The notes under the pieces were generated by a model. It saw nothing but the letters and a program-made list of their open reading frames with translations. It had not been told where the DNA came from and ran no database searches. Below are positions 20,479 to 31,908 of a stretch of DNA of 64,000 nt, piece after piece. Both the position numbers and the translations under genes were made by a program. The stretch is from Pseudisothecium myosuroides. Taxonomy: Eukaryota; Streptophyta; Bryopsida; Hypnales; Lembophyllaceae. The DNA lies in NCBI GenBank assembly GCA_951799445.1, contig OX637297.1, positions 9,796,001 through 9,860,000 of the forward strand. Direction: 5' to 3'. Each line of letters begins with the position of its first letter. Within the stretch, counting starts at the first letter, position 1.

Positions 20479-22521
20479 AAATGTTGAGGCAGACGTACAC
20501 GTACACCAAACGTACACCAAACATACACTAAAACGTACATGTACAATTTTTATAATCTCATTGTTCCATGAAGATTGATTAGTACTAATGTAAGTATCAG
20601 AAGTACATAATGCAAGTACAAACACTACAGACATTACAATTTGTACAGAACATACTATTGGAAGCATAGAATGGTAGTGCAGGAACTACGAACATTTCTT
20701 TCAGTCACCACTATCGGTACAAATGCAATTGCCCTACTACAAACACTACAAACACTACAATTTTAGAATTGATTGTATTCCAGTAATTATGAATCCTAAT
20801 ACAAACACTACAAACATTACAATTTCATAATTGAATGTATTCCAACAATTCTAAATCTTGCACCTCGGTTACAATTAGTACATTCCTTACTGTTGGAACC
20901 ATAGGATGGTAGTGCAACACTCTAAGAACATTCCTTTCACTCACCATACGGTACAAATGCAGTAGTCAGAGTACAATAGGTACTACACGTATAAAACTAG
21001 TACATGAACCGATACAGAAATTGACGATGTACAGTACAAGGAGATGAGGGAACTGACATAGTGATTATATAGGTAGTACTTCCTGAATTGCACCTCCATT
21101 CCTGGCAATGTACAGTGTGTGAGCACTTGAAATATAAAAAGTCCATTGTCAAACTTGAAAGATGCTCCTAAATCCAGACAGTACGCTCATTTCTATAGAG
21201 AAATAGACCTTCATTCCATGCATCAACTGAAATGTGAAGTTTGCTACCACTTACAACACCCTCAACCTTATAATTTCTTGGAAGAGTATAAGTCTGTATA
21301 ATCATCCTACACTCAAGCTCAGCAATCAAGTTCAATGCAATGAACGACTACAATGGGTATAACATAGCAAGATAATAATGAGTACAATAGGTAAGTTGAA
21401 ATTTAAGTGGAATAAAACTAATAGGAATTGTGTATACAAACCTTCACATACTCTGATTAACTGAGTCACACGAGACTGTAGGGGCATCAGTCGCCACTGC
21501 TCGCTCAAACAGTGCCTCGTTGCTTTTAACAACAGTAGTACTAGACATATGTCTAGTACTACAAAGTCCTAGGTAGTACGCAATGTTGCCTTGCTTGGAC
21601 GTCGGTGTTTCTGAAACATACGATCCTTCTGTCAAAGTAATCAAGGAATCAAACTCTCTAGTACTACAAAATGGGAAGTAAAGCCGTGATGCATTGTTAA
21701 ACTAGTCTAGAGAAACAAAATGGAAAGTAATCCGAGATGCATTGTTGAATAAGTGTATAATTACGGTTAGACATCTCCACATCGCAAATTCAACTAGTGC
21801 AAGATTAAAAATAAGAAGCCAAACACGAGTACAAGACTGGAAACAAGAAGGTGAACACTCGTAAGTCTCTCGGACACCAAAGCTAATGAGATTTTGTAAG
21901 CAGCAACAAAGGTCAACATGAAACGAGAAGGCAAACACCCCTAAGTCTCTCAAGGCACCAAAGCAAATGAGCTATCAAAAGCGGCGACCAAGGTCAGTAC
22001 GGAACCCAATGGCCCCGATTTCACAGGGTTGACAAGCCGCTCTATTTTGGGAGCCCTTTCCAGGGAATATGATCAGTCCAGATTTCACGATCTAAAAGTC
22101 AATCCAAAATACCGTTACTGTGGCTTCCAAGATGATTCGGTTCAATACGACGGTTCACCACCCCGCATGGACAAGAACAACATAGTACACATTTGTAGAA
22201 AGAGTATACAATTGTACAAAAAGTACAGAACTGTGGACGGAGAGTCGGAGAGGACCATAAGCTGAATTGAAATCGTGTACATGTTGCTTTGGACACCCTT
22301 GTAATGCAAATGAGAAGCCAGATTAAGAGCTGAAATGGTAGATTCAACGAATGGACAATAATAACGAGTACAGTTGCGTACAAAGAGTATGAAATATATA
22401 AAACATATCTCTTAGTACTTACAAAAAGAAAAGTTTTGCATAGTTTCCACACCATGCATAGCAAAATTCAGTGGTCGACAGCACAGTACTGTCCATTGTC
22501 TTGATTTACTCCGCGGCTTCT
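20479..22521. other. Intergenic, GTAC- and ACTACAAAC-rich DNA
   Basis: No gene is supported. ACAAACACTACAA-type strings recur between 20590 and 20830. Two short tandem duplications are visible: 20645-20760 with 20885-20970, and 21840-21925 with 21923-22005 (the latter sharing CTAAGTCTCTC and CACCAAAGC). Confidence 0.5.
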
Positions 22522-23231
22522 CTATTGAATTTGATTCTCCAATTCACTGCCTATCTCATCGTCACACACCGGAAATGGCCATTGTATGTTGGAATTTCTC
22601 TGAACAGGTACATCAAAAATGTCCATCTCGAAGCGCTTGAATGTTACCCGGTCACCTACCACTAATTGATGGAATTCACAATAAAATTTCCATCCTCTAC
22701 TAAGCATCACTTGTGGCCATCCCTACCTGGTGCTTGATATTTTCACTTTGACAAGCAAAGTGTAAAGTTTCCCTATACTCCAAAGTCTAACAAATCCTTG
22801 GTTAGCCTCTCCGTCGAAATCTCCTTGAAACCTCCGGAAGAATTGGACGGGCACTCTCTGAGACCAAATATTATAGAATAAGAGACACACCCCTTTAAAC
22901 AAAAAAACAAAAACAAAAAGCAAAACCAACATTTCTAATTACACACTTTGAATTAGAAATGAATTGCAGTTACCATGCGTCAAAGCGACGCCTTCTTCAG
23001 CGTCTTGTGAAAAAACTCTTCTGCTCAAATTGCCCCAACTGGCGCTCTTCCAACAAATGCCCGCGCCACTACTCCATCCGGCGGCGGCACTCCTCCAGCG
23101 ACTACTTGGGCCGGCGCTCCTCCACTGAATGCTTGTGCCGGCGCCAAAGGTCCATTTGGAGGCCCTCCTCCATCAACCGCCAGTGCCATTGCTTCTTCCA
23201 GCGGAAGTCCATAAAATTCCCATTGCTCCAT
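22522..23231 (-). pseudogene. B3 DNA-binding domain gene, inactivated copy
   Basis: The minus strand from ATG at 23231 carries a proline-rich lead, then FFHKTLKKASL, a donor ATG|GTAACT at 22973, and after an acceptor GTCTCAG the exon RVPVQFFRRF...VMLSRGWKFYCEFHQLVVGDRVTFKR (from 22857). This is a plant B3 domain matching the intact copy at 28718-29231. It is broken by TGA at 23025-23027, TGA at 22980-22982 (the intact copy has CGA-ATT at this place) and TAG at 22723-22725. The TGA lesions fit CGA to TGA transitions. Confidence 0.75.
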
Positions 23232-23877
23232 CCGGCGCCTTTGCTTCGATTCACAATACGGAGTTTGTACACAAGATGTGTTTACAATTTGAAAATGGCA
23301 GTTTATAGCTATATTAGTGGTGTTCAATTCCTTGTTGATGATGCCTACTACATGGACTTAGGTCCAATAATTTATTATCATTGTAGTTCATGGGAGAATG
23401 ATGTATAGTTAACAACTATCACACAACAATAGTGTTAACCTGTCGGTTTTGTCCAACAAGTTCAAGAAACCCGGCGGTCAACTGTTAGTTCTCCCTCCGG
23501 CACTCTGAAACCATGTTGGTGTGCATATGAGGCATGAGTAGAGACATAAACTTAACGTAAATATGATACCTTGAGCTAAAACCGCACTTGTAATTCACAA
23601 TGCAAGATCATGGACCTTGTCTTCAAAGTAGATTCAAGAAAAGTCAGATAGAATGACGAGAACGCATCAAAGACGGCAGATGATTCCATAATAACCGAGT
23701 AAAAATTACTTTGAACATCCTTTGAATGCACATGAATAGCAATCTCAACTGCAACGGTAGACACAGCGGATAGACAAGAATAACCCAGTACAAAATTGTA
23801 CAAAACGTATAAAATTATACAAAACGTATGGAATTATATACAAAATATCCCGGGTTGTACTTACAGAAGTAAAGTCA

Positions 23878-26800
23878 CTAGTCTTCTTCCTCCCTGAACC
23901 GATGTAAGCCGACCCTAATAGTAGCGAGGTTGTCTTCACTTATGTCATAAGTAACCTCCCCACCTTTCCGCCTACCTGGCTTCCGAATCATAGCAAATTC
24001 TCCATGCACCACAAGGTGTGCATCAATATGGGCTGGTTGGAAGTTGCCCAAATGAACGTACCTACTATTCCTCTTTTGATAGTAAGTTCTCCATATGATG
24101 AAGTCGTCAGCTTCAAACTTCGGGACCCAAGTACATTTGAACCCGCGATCAACCTCATACTTCCCCCTGGTGCACTGTAAAATATAGAACTCTACTCCCT
24201 CGCTGTTGCCTTCTACAACAGGGACAGCAAAGTTGTCACCTGGCCGAATGAGATCGCCAAATCCCTTGCCTTCCACGACCTCCTCCCAATCCTCATCATC
24301 TACAACGTCGTGGTCCGTCATGTGGTCAGCAACTAGTTGGAGATCGTATGGCTTCAACTTTACCAAATCCCAATTCTCAACATGGGACTTGTTAACGCAA
24401 TTGATGAAATTGCCGTCAAGGCAATAAACACAGAAGCATGATAATTTGCGCACAAAAAGTTGCGTTGGGTCCGCAACAGCAAAAGAGTAATCAAATGCAA
24501 GGCCTGGGAGCCTGAAACAGTCTCGCAATGATAATTGCGCTCCCTCATGACGTCCTTCGGTATTTTCCAAAAGTATCTCTAAACCTCTTTGATGCTAGTC
24601 TTCTCGAAGTTTGTATCCATAGTCCCTCCCATGGTCTCATTCAAAAATGCCACTGCATCGTGGGCGTTTTGCATCCTCCTCCATGTGTTGTGTAACTGGG
24701 ACTGCCTTAGAGCGTGTTGGACAACAGCACCAACTCCATCCCACTCTCCCTTCTCGTGACGTGTTCCGAAAAAATTCTAGTTCATAGTGCAACCATTTGT
24801 CAGGCCGGGATATCTGGCCACAAAATAAAATGGTCGGGCACCCTTGAACTGCCCCGCACAGCTGTCGAACCACACGACGTGGTGCTTCGGTCGAATCCCT
24901 ATCGATGCACGTACAAAAGTCAATACACTCCGTAACATTTACAAGTGCTGTACAAAATTGGTACAGAAAGTACATTTTACGGTACACACGCATCATGATC
25001 GGAGAGTTCCATGCCACCCACAATTAACTCTTATATAAGAACTAGGCATAGAGCGCGAATGAGAAAGAGATATGGTAAATACAAAACTTGGGGCAATGTG
25101 AAGCATACCTTGAGACTCTAGCCATCGCCAGTGTTGCATCAAGCAATGCTGTACAAAAAGGGAATCGTACTTTTCATCATCAGTTATGCAAAAATGGGAT
25201 TCCTTCACCATAACTCCGTCTGGTTTAAAGCGATACGTGATGTGGACAAGGATACCAATTTGTGTGGAGCACCAATACATACTTTGGATCTAATTTTGAA
25301 TCTCGAAAGTGTAATTCTCAGCAAAATCAATATGTGACAAAATCACATCTTTGCCCAAACTCTGCATAGAACGCTTGCAGTGGTCGTCCTGCCACCTCGC
25401 AATGAAGTTGTGCTTCACAAACTAGGGCAATTTAGAATTGAAGTATTCAAAGAACACTTGTGGAGAGGTCTCTTTGTATACCTCGACAATCCTCTTCCGG
25501 GGCTTCCCATCCCGTGTCATTCCAATGATTTCATTCTCAAAACACTTCCAAGTGACATTTGAAGACGATGATAAGTCAAGAGGGCAAATCGGAAGCTTCA
25601 AAATACCACAGTCTCCGCACATATCCATGACACATTGCAGAGCATGCCACTCTTCGTTCTCAGGCTTAGGGCAAACGATCTGTTGCCATAGCGCTGTTGT
25701 ACTTGCATATGTCTTCAGATGCGCTTTACACTTTGCTTCTTCTTCCAGTCGAAAGAGGCACACATCACACTTGCACTAGCAATTCTCTAAGAAGTGGATT
25801 CTCTTTGTGCCATCCCGAATCCGATTGAACCCCTCCTTGAGCATGTTGATCTCCACGTGGTATCTACAATAGCAGACGTTCCTCTCATTGCATGCTCTAA
25901 CAAAGTAAGGCTTCAGTTTCTCAAAGGCTCTCTGTTTGATTGGCATGTCTGGGTGTGCCACCTTAAATTGCTGGTGGAATGCGACCTACAAGAATGCAAA
26001 TTTTATTGAGAAGTCAAAAGAGGTAATACAAAAGAGGTAATCAAAAGTACAAAGCCCGTACAAAACATACCTTGGACCGTAATGCCCAGAATAATACGTC
26101 AAGTACAAGCCTCCAACAAAGCAGACCACCCGACTACAAAGACTTCCTGAATACTCGACCATGAGACCCACGGTACTCTTTGTACATAATGTATAGTTGT
26201 TAATACAACATGTACCTTGTAACATTGTAATCAACGTATTGCAGGGTACACATTCAGACCATCAGAGAACTGAGGGAGATACAACAAGGTGCGTAGCATA
26301 CATGTCGGATGGAAATGATGTCTAGGATTGTATATTTGACAATGCAACATTTGTACAGGGTGCTGCAACACTGCAATCAAATTGATTCGTACCTCACTTT
26401 CGAGCAAATAGTGAGTGCAATGCTTGTCGTACATATTTGGACTTATCCATTTCTATACAATTTCCTTCCTGTTGGGACTTACACAGGTCTCTTCTGTCCA
26501 CCACTTTGTAACGAGGTCTTTAATCTCGCCAGGCAGTCCTGGCCTCTTTCTACGTCTTACGAGTGCAAAAGGTGAAGCTTGCAATCGTACACTACTTCAA
26601 CGGGTTATTGCCACCCTCAAATTGGATGGGTGAACATTCAAAACCCATGACAAAGCTTTGGTATTTGTAACCCGAGTAGATATAGCCGCATCTAGGAGAA
26701 CAACCTTCCTAGTGAGCATATCTGTCGATTGAACACCCTTCATAGCGTCCAACTCCAACTGATATTTTTTTAGGAATTTGAATTGAGCCTTGGCATCCTG

Positions 26801-27166
26801 CCCACAAGGATAATACTCAAGAAGAAATGGAGAAATACATTCGTCCTCCAAAAAACGCTCCATAATTTTTAGCCTAGAAGATGCCTCCAGACAACCTTGC
26901 ATCTTCATTGTGAAAAAATCCACAATTTCGGACAAAACCTCCGCAAGCTGTTGTGAAGACATCTCCCTTCTGACCTCCAATTCATCCTGCACAGCAAGTA
27001 ACCTCGCTGCTTCTTTTCTCTCCCTCAACAATTGTCTACGTTTACGTTGCCTCTCTGCTTCCCGGTCTCTTAGACCCTCCCTCACCGCATTGTGATCCTC
27101 CGCCCTTCCACGAGGTCCCTTCCTCTTGAATCCGGCACGTTGCTCTCCAAGTCTTTTATTTGCCAT
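23878..27166 (-). pseudogene. Three-exon transposase-like gene with BAH-like C-terminus, degenerate
   Basis: Exons on the minus strand: 27166-26393, 25985-25109 and 24898-23878; introns are GT-AG and the phases match (0 and 1). The N-terminus is a basic coiled coil, followed by WWTEETCVSPNRKE, a Cys-rich YHVE segment, CPLDLS, and HIDFAENYTFEIQN with FVQHC, then VWFDSCAGQFKGARPFYFV and GEWDGVGAVV. These acid-containing blocks suggest an RNase H-fold transposase-like core; the family is one I associate with seed-free plants and some animals, but I have no name for it. The C-terminal 150 residues (GDNFAVPV...FYILQC...AHLV) look BAH-like. Lesions: TGA at 26597-26599; TAG at 26453, 25776, 25422, 25290, 24777 and 24579; and a frameshift near 24490. 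Confidence 0.75.
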
Positions 27167-27448
27167 TGTAAAGCTTCAGAAGAAAACTGTAAATTCAAAA
27201 AGCATCAAAGCATTCAGGCGACTACGTGAAGCACTCGAGTTCACGGATCCGTTGCCCGAGTTCACGGGTCCTTTGTCAGAGTACCGGAAAACCCGTTGGA
27301 ATACGGAGCGTACCAAATGTTATACAGTTTGTACTGTGCGTGAATGTTTGTATATCGGGCCAGGGGGGTGAAAGTTCAAAACTATCTACAGGTTGCAAAT
27401 TTGAATTTCATTGATGAACAAAGATAAGTAAAACCTTTTAGAATTGAA

Positions 27449-27670
27449 CTAAATTAATCTCAAGTAATGCTCAGCCTCCTCTAGCTGTGTGAAACTTCGA
27501 AACTCTGAAATCCTGAAACCCTTGACCTCCCTCTCACATTCGTGCCAAACACTGTATAATCCTGGGTGATAGCCGTGTCTAACAGCATAATATTTCCTTG
27601 TGTTCACCGCACCAGTCGATGTAGAAATCGCATCGTCAATCTCACCGGAGGTGTGAGCTTCTTCTTCCAT
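27449..27670 (-). CDS. Small protein with RNase H1 N-terminal (Caulimo_VI-type) domain
   Basis: ATG at 27670 gives 73 residues: an acidic lead, then KYYAVRHGYHPGLYSVW, ECEREVKGF, and FRSFTQLEEAEHYL. This matches the hybrid-binding domain at the start of eukaryotic RNase H1, also found in the viroplasmin protein of plant pararetroviruses. The aromatic and basic RNA/DNA-contact positions look present. No RNase H catalytic domain follows. The frame stays open upstream to 27775, just after an acceptor (CCTTGTAG), so an N-terminal exon is possible. It could be a domesticated or stand-alone nucleic-acid-binding protein, or the remains of a larger gene. Confidence 0.65.
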   Translation of the reverse strand: MEEEAHTSGEIDDAISTSTGAVNTRKYYAVRHGYHPGLYSVWHECEREVKGFRISEFRSFTQLEEAEHYLRLI

Positions 27671-27775
27671 CACGTGAAGAGGGGTTGAACTTTGCAATCT
27701 GGTGAATCGTCCTAGGCAGAAGTCAAAGACTCGTTGAAGAACTGTCAAGAGCAAAGCAAGCATCAAAATCTCCAC

Positions 27776-28717
27776 CTACAAGGCAACCAAACCTCTACAT
27801 TATTAATTGCGTCTTTGAATCTTGAAAACTTGATACACGTTCTTAGAATACTCACCATATTCATGTTTGTGATTTGTGCTTGATATTGGATCTATCTCTC
27901 ACCTCAACCCAAGACATTTAACTGTCGAAGATACCACCTTTTAATCTTGTTATCTCGATGAAAGGGGGTGTTAACAAATATCAGTAGAGGTGCCTCGATA
28001 TAACTTACTTCCATTCATTACACATTCATCCATAGTCGTAGTACCTACATATAAAGTTCCTTCACTGTTTGTCTGATTTTCTCTTTTGAGTTTATCCGTG
28101 TATGTTTGTATTGATCTGCTTGCTCCGTTGTAATGTCATTCTCTGACTTTTGATTTTGTATGTTTGTCGAGTTATGTGATTTGGTTCAACATATACATCT
28201 TTCCTGAAATGCTTAAAATTTGATGCTTGCAAGTAGTACACCGACTTCTTTGAAACCAAAAACTGAACTTAAAAGTTTTCTTTCTCATTTGAACAACCCA
28301 TCTGATAGAATGGAGATAATGCACCAAAAACAATAGATGATTCCATGATAACCGAATGCAAATTACTTTGGAAATCCTTCGAATGCGCATAAGCAACCAA
28401 CTCAAGAGCTGCAATGGTAGACACAGTAAATGGACAAAAATAACCAAGTACAGGTATGTACAGAGAGTATGAAATTGTACAAAATGTAGTAAATTTTCTA
28501 AAAAGTATCTCTTAGTACTTACAAAAAGTATAGTTTTGCACAGTTTCCAGACTGTGCACAGCAAAATTCAGTGCAATAGTTGCCCCCAAAGTACTATCTA
28601 TTGTCCTCATTTATGTATTGGTGAACATATGCTTTGTGGCTTCTATGCTAGGTTCAAAGAGGGAGACGATGGTTCCCCAGATTCAATGGCTGTATCACCA
28701 CCCACCGGAAATCCAAC
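27776..28717. other. Intergenic DNA, partly duplicated from near 22.3 kb
   Basis: No gene is supported. The part from about 28330 resembles 22350 onward (shared TCTCTTAGTACTTACAAAAA and GCAAAATTCAGTG strings) and forms the 3' flank of the intact B3 gene. Confidence 0.5.
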
Positions 28718-29231
28718 TTATCTGCCAGTGGAACTTCTTTGAACAGTAACTTCAAATTCGGCTGCACCCAAGCGCCTAAATGTGACCCGGTCACCAACAA
28801 CTATGCCTTGGAAAAGACAATAATATCTCCATCCTTGAGTAAGCATGACTTGTATCCGTTGCTTCTTAGTGTACGATATTTTCACATTGATGAACAAAGA
28901 GTAAAGTTTCCCTATGTACCAAAATCTAACAAATCCTTCATAAGCCTCTCCTTCAAAATCATCTTGAAACTTCTGGAAGAACCATGCGGGCACCCTCTGC
29001 GACCAAATTTAAAAGAATAAGAGATGTACCCCTTTGAAACCAAAAAAAACCTAGCAATTCTTGTTACATTGAGAGACACAATCTTCGAAACAATAATGAA
29101 ATTGCAGATGCAGTTACCATAATTCGGAGGGACGCCTTCTTCAAGGTCTTATGAAAAGCATCCCCTGCACACGGCGTTGTTCCCTCAAACGCGTGGGCAG
29201 GCGCCACAAATCCATCCGGCTGCGCATCCAT
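28718..29231 (-). CDS. Minimal B3-domain DNA-binding protein, intact copy
   Basis: Two exons on the minus strand: 29231-29118 and 28996-28718, separated by a 121-bp intron (donor ATG|GTAACT, acceptor GGTCGCAG). They encode about 130 residues without lesion. After a short lead the protein is essentially one B3 domain: FHKTLKKASL, RVPAWFFQKFQDDFEGEA, VMLTQGWRYYCLF, VVGDRVTFRRLG and FEVTVQR. B3 proteins bind specific plant DNA sites and act in the nucleus. The short length and lack of other domains resemble REM-type members. The inactivated relative at 22522-23231 shares the intron position. Confidence 0.8.
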
Positions 29232-29912
29232 GGCAGACTCGAGTGAGCACCAAACAATGAGGAAGTAAAAGTGGGCACCGAACAATGGCAAAGGGGAATG
29301 CGGGCGGCGGGACGAAGTAAAAACAACTTGGAGCGGCTCCACTACAGGCCGAGAGCCTCTACAAACGATGAATGTGCAAAGATAATTTGATGTTTATAAT
29401 ACTAGTCATTTTAATTTCATTTGAGGATGATGCCTACTATGTAGAGTAGGTCCAGTAATTTCTAATCATTGTCATTCATGGGAGAATGTAGTACAACTTT
29501 GTAAAACTTCAAATAACTATCATGGGTTTCAAGTGTGTCGATGACTATAATGCATTTCAAGTGTGCCAATGTGACTTTTAAGTTTAGTAGTCATGCTTAA
29601 AAACTAAACAAATGCACATGAAGATTCAAAAAGGCAAGTGAGTACTTCTCTATTAACACTCATTGTACAAAGAAGGTGGATAGTGTGTACAACTACAAGT
29701 ACAAACACGTACTTTTAAGTACATTTTGTACAAATTAAGAAGCAGTGGGTGAACGCTGCTTTTTTTCACCTGTTTGCTCTATTGTAATGTCATTGTCTAT
29801 TGATCTTGCATTTTTTTCTAGTTAAGTGATTTGGTTTAACATATACAACTTTCTTGAAATGCCTAAAATCTCACACTTGTAGGTAGTACACTGACTTCTT
29901 TGAAACCAAGAA

Positions 29913-30299
29913 TTAGACTCTAAAATTTGCTTTTGCTTTGAAAAATGTATTCAAATGACAACAATCAGAATACACAAAACAAAAAAGACCTATAATCTTC
30001 AGCCTAGAAGATGCCTCTGGACAACATTGCATCTTTGAAATGAAGAAATCCACAATTTCGGACAAAATAAACAATTGCTCTTGTGGAGACATCTCCCTTC
30101 CTACCTCCAATTCCTCGTCCTGCACAAAAAGCAAACAAGCTGTTGCTTCTCTCTCCCTCACCAACTAACAACGTCGACGTTGCCTCTCTGCTTCCCCGTC
30201 TCTCAGACCCTCCCTCACCTCATTGTGATCCTCCGCCCTTCCACGAGGTCCCTTCCCCTTGAATCCGGCACGTCGCTCTCCAAGTCTTCTATTCGCCAT
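29913..30299 (-). pseudogene. Truncated duplicate of the transposase-like N-terminus
   Basis: ATG at 30299 opens a frame closely similar to the start of 23878-27166 (RLGERRAGF, RGRAEDHN). A TAG at 30165-30167 sits where the other copy has CAA (Gln), then the frame continues (EIVDFFISKMQCCPEASSRLK) and loses similarity before 29913. The rest of the gene is missing here. Confidence 0.75.
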
Positions 30300-30503
30300 T
30301 GTAAACCTTCACAAGAAAACTATAAACTCAAAAAGCATCGAAGCATTCAAGCGACTACCCGAAGCGCTCAAGTTCACGACTCCGTTGCCCGAGTTCACGG
30401 GTCCTTTGTCAGAGTACCGGAAAACCCGCCGGAATACGAGGCGTATCAAATGTCATACAGTTTGTACTGTGCGTAAATGTTTGTATATCGAGCCAGGGGG
30501 GCG
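29997..30503 (+). repeat. Direct duplication of 26880-27372
   Basis: The two segments run parallel through the transposase-like N-terminus and about 200 bp of its 5' flank, ending in GTATATCGxGCCAGGGGGG. Together with the similarity of 22350-23410 to 28330-29500, this shows duplication of a unit containing a B3 gene and a transposase-like 5' end. Confidence 0.8.
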
Positions 30504-31908
30504 ACCGTAGCATGCGATCACCCCTTCCGTAAAACCCGACGCTTTTATTGGAGCTTTCTCAAATCAGATTTCCAAAGCAATTACCATTCAAGAAGAGCAA
30601 CAACACGATTGACAGAGGAACAGGCGCGACTCACAATGATGACAATCACTGCATTTAACTGCAGTCTTGTACAATACTATACTAATGCACCACTATCAGA
30701 CATCAAGATTGAGAACAAATCATTCAAAAGGCTTATTGAACACATCAATAGTACTTATCCGAGTACGTTACATTGCAACTAAGAAGTTGAAACTATGAAA
30801 ACCTTGTCACTGAAAATGAAAGAACCACAGCATACAAACGACACTCCGTCGACGTAAGAGACGTAACGCAAGTAAGAGACATGGTGCAAGTACAATACAT
30901 AACGCGAGAGCAAAATGACCATCAACTATGGACGACGAAAACACGAGCAAGAAACAACGAGTAGGCAAATGGACAGCGGAATAGTTCGCTCCAAAGGAGA
31001 GAGGCAGCGCGCTTGGGCGGGGAAACCCGGGTGGGAATTTCAAACGGCTACAGGCAAAAGTCGCTGGGTAGAATTTAGAAGGAATCTTCTTTTTCTGACA
31101 AGTGGCCGCATTCGATACTAAAGGCAAGAGAACTTTTGCGCAGAAAAGTGGATGCAGGCCTTTCTTTAGGTCTGCACAGTAAGTGGGTGGGCTTTAGGCA
31201 CAGTCATAGGACATATCATATCTTTTGTATTTTTTCCTCATTTTTTAAATTTCATTTTCCAGTTGGAGACGCTTACAAATTATTACTTTTGGGGGAATGA
31301 TAGGCTACTGTACTTTGTAATGACGTTTAAAATATCGCTGAAAATAATGATGCGCAACAATAGAGGATGAAGGTTTATGGTTCTACAGTTGTTTCATTGG
31401 GATTCTAGTAGGGGTTCTGTAGAGTTCAATGTTAACTAGGGGTTCTCTAGGGTTTAGGGGTTAAGGTTCATTAGGGCTTAGGGTCTAGGATTCAGGGTTT
31501 GGGGTTAAATTTTCAGGGTCCTTTTCTTCCAGTGCGACTCGAAAATGTCCAAGAATGTAGGGGAACATGAATGGGATAAAAATCTGTAGAAGTTGTACTC
31601 ATGTAGTAAACATAAGATTCATGATGAAATATATTTTTGAGCAGTATTAGACTTTTGCACATCCTACTTTATGCATGTAACTTACAAAATTGGAGAGTCA
31701 ATCAACCCAAATATTAACCCCTAAATGCCTGAGGAACCACATTTGGTGTCTACAATACTTTGAAACTAAATAAATCCTAACGAAGTTGGTCTTTTGAGTA
31801 GTTCTTATTTTTATAAAATTAGTTGTGAAGTCTAGTTTTAGCATCAACAATCCGATTTTGAAAATGATTGATTATGATTTTTCTATTTAAGGTTTTAGGG
31901 TATGGTAC
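30504..31908. repeat. Intergenic DNA, partly duplicated at 40.9-41.5 kb
   Basis: From about 31130 to 31720 the sequence is a diverged direct copy of 40890-41480 (shared GTGGATGCAG, CAGTAAGTGGGTGGG and ACTTTTGGGGGAAT). Both contain a TAGGGTTTAGGG-like degenerate telomeric stretch (31430-31500 and 41150-41280). The first part, to 31120, holds no supported gene. Confidence 0.65.
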
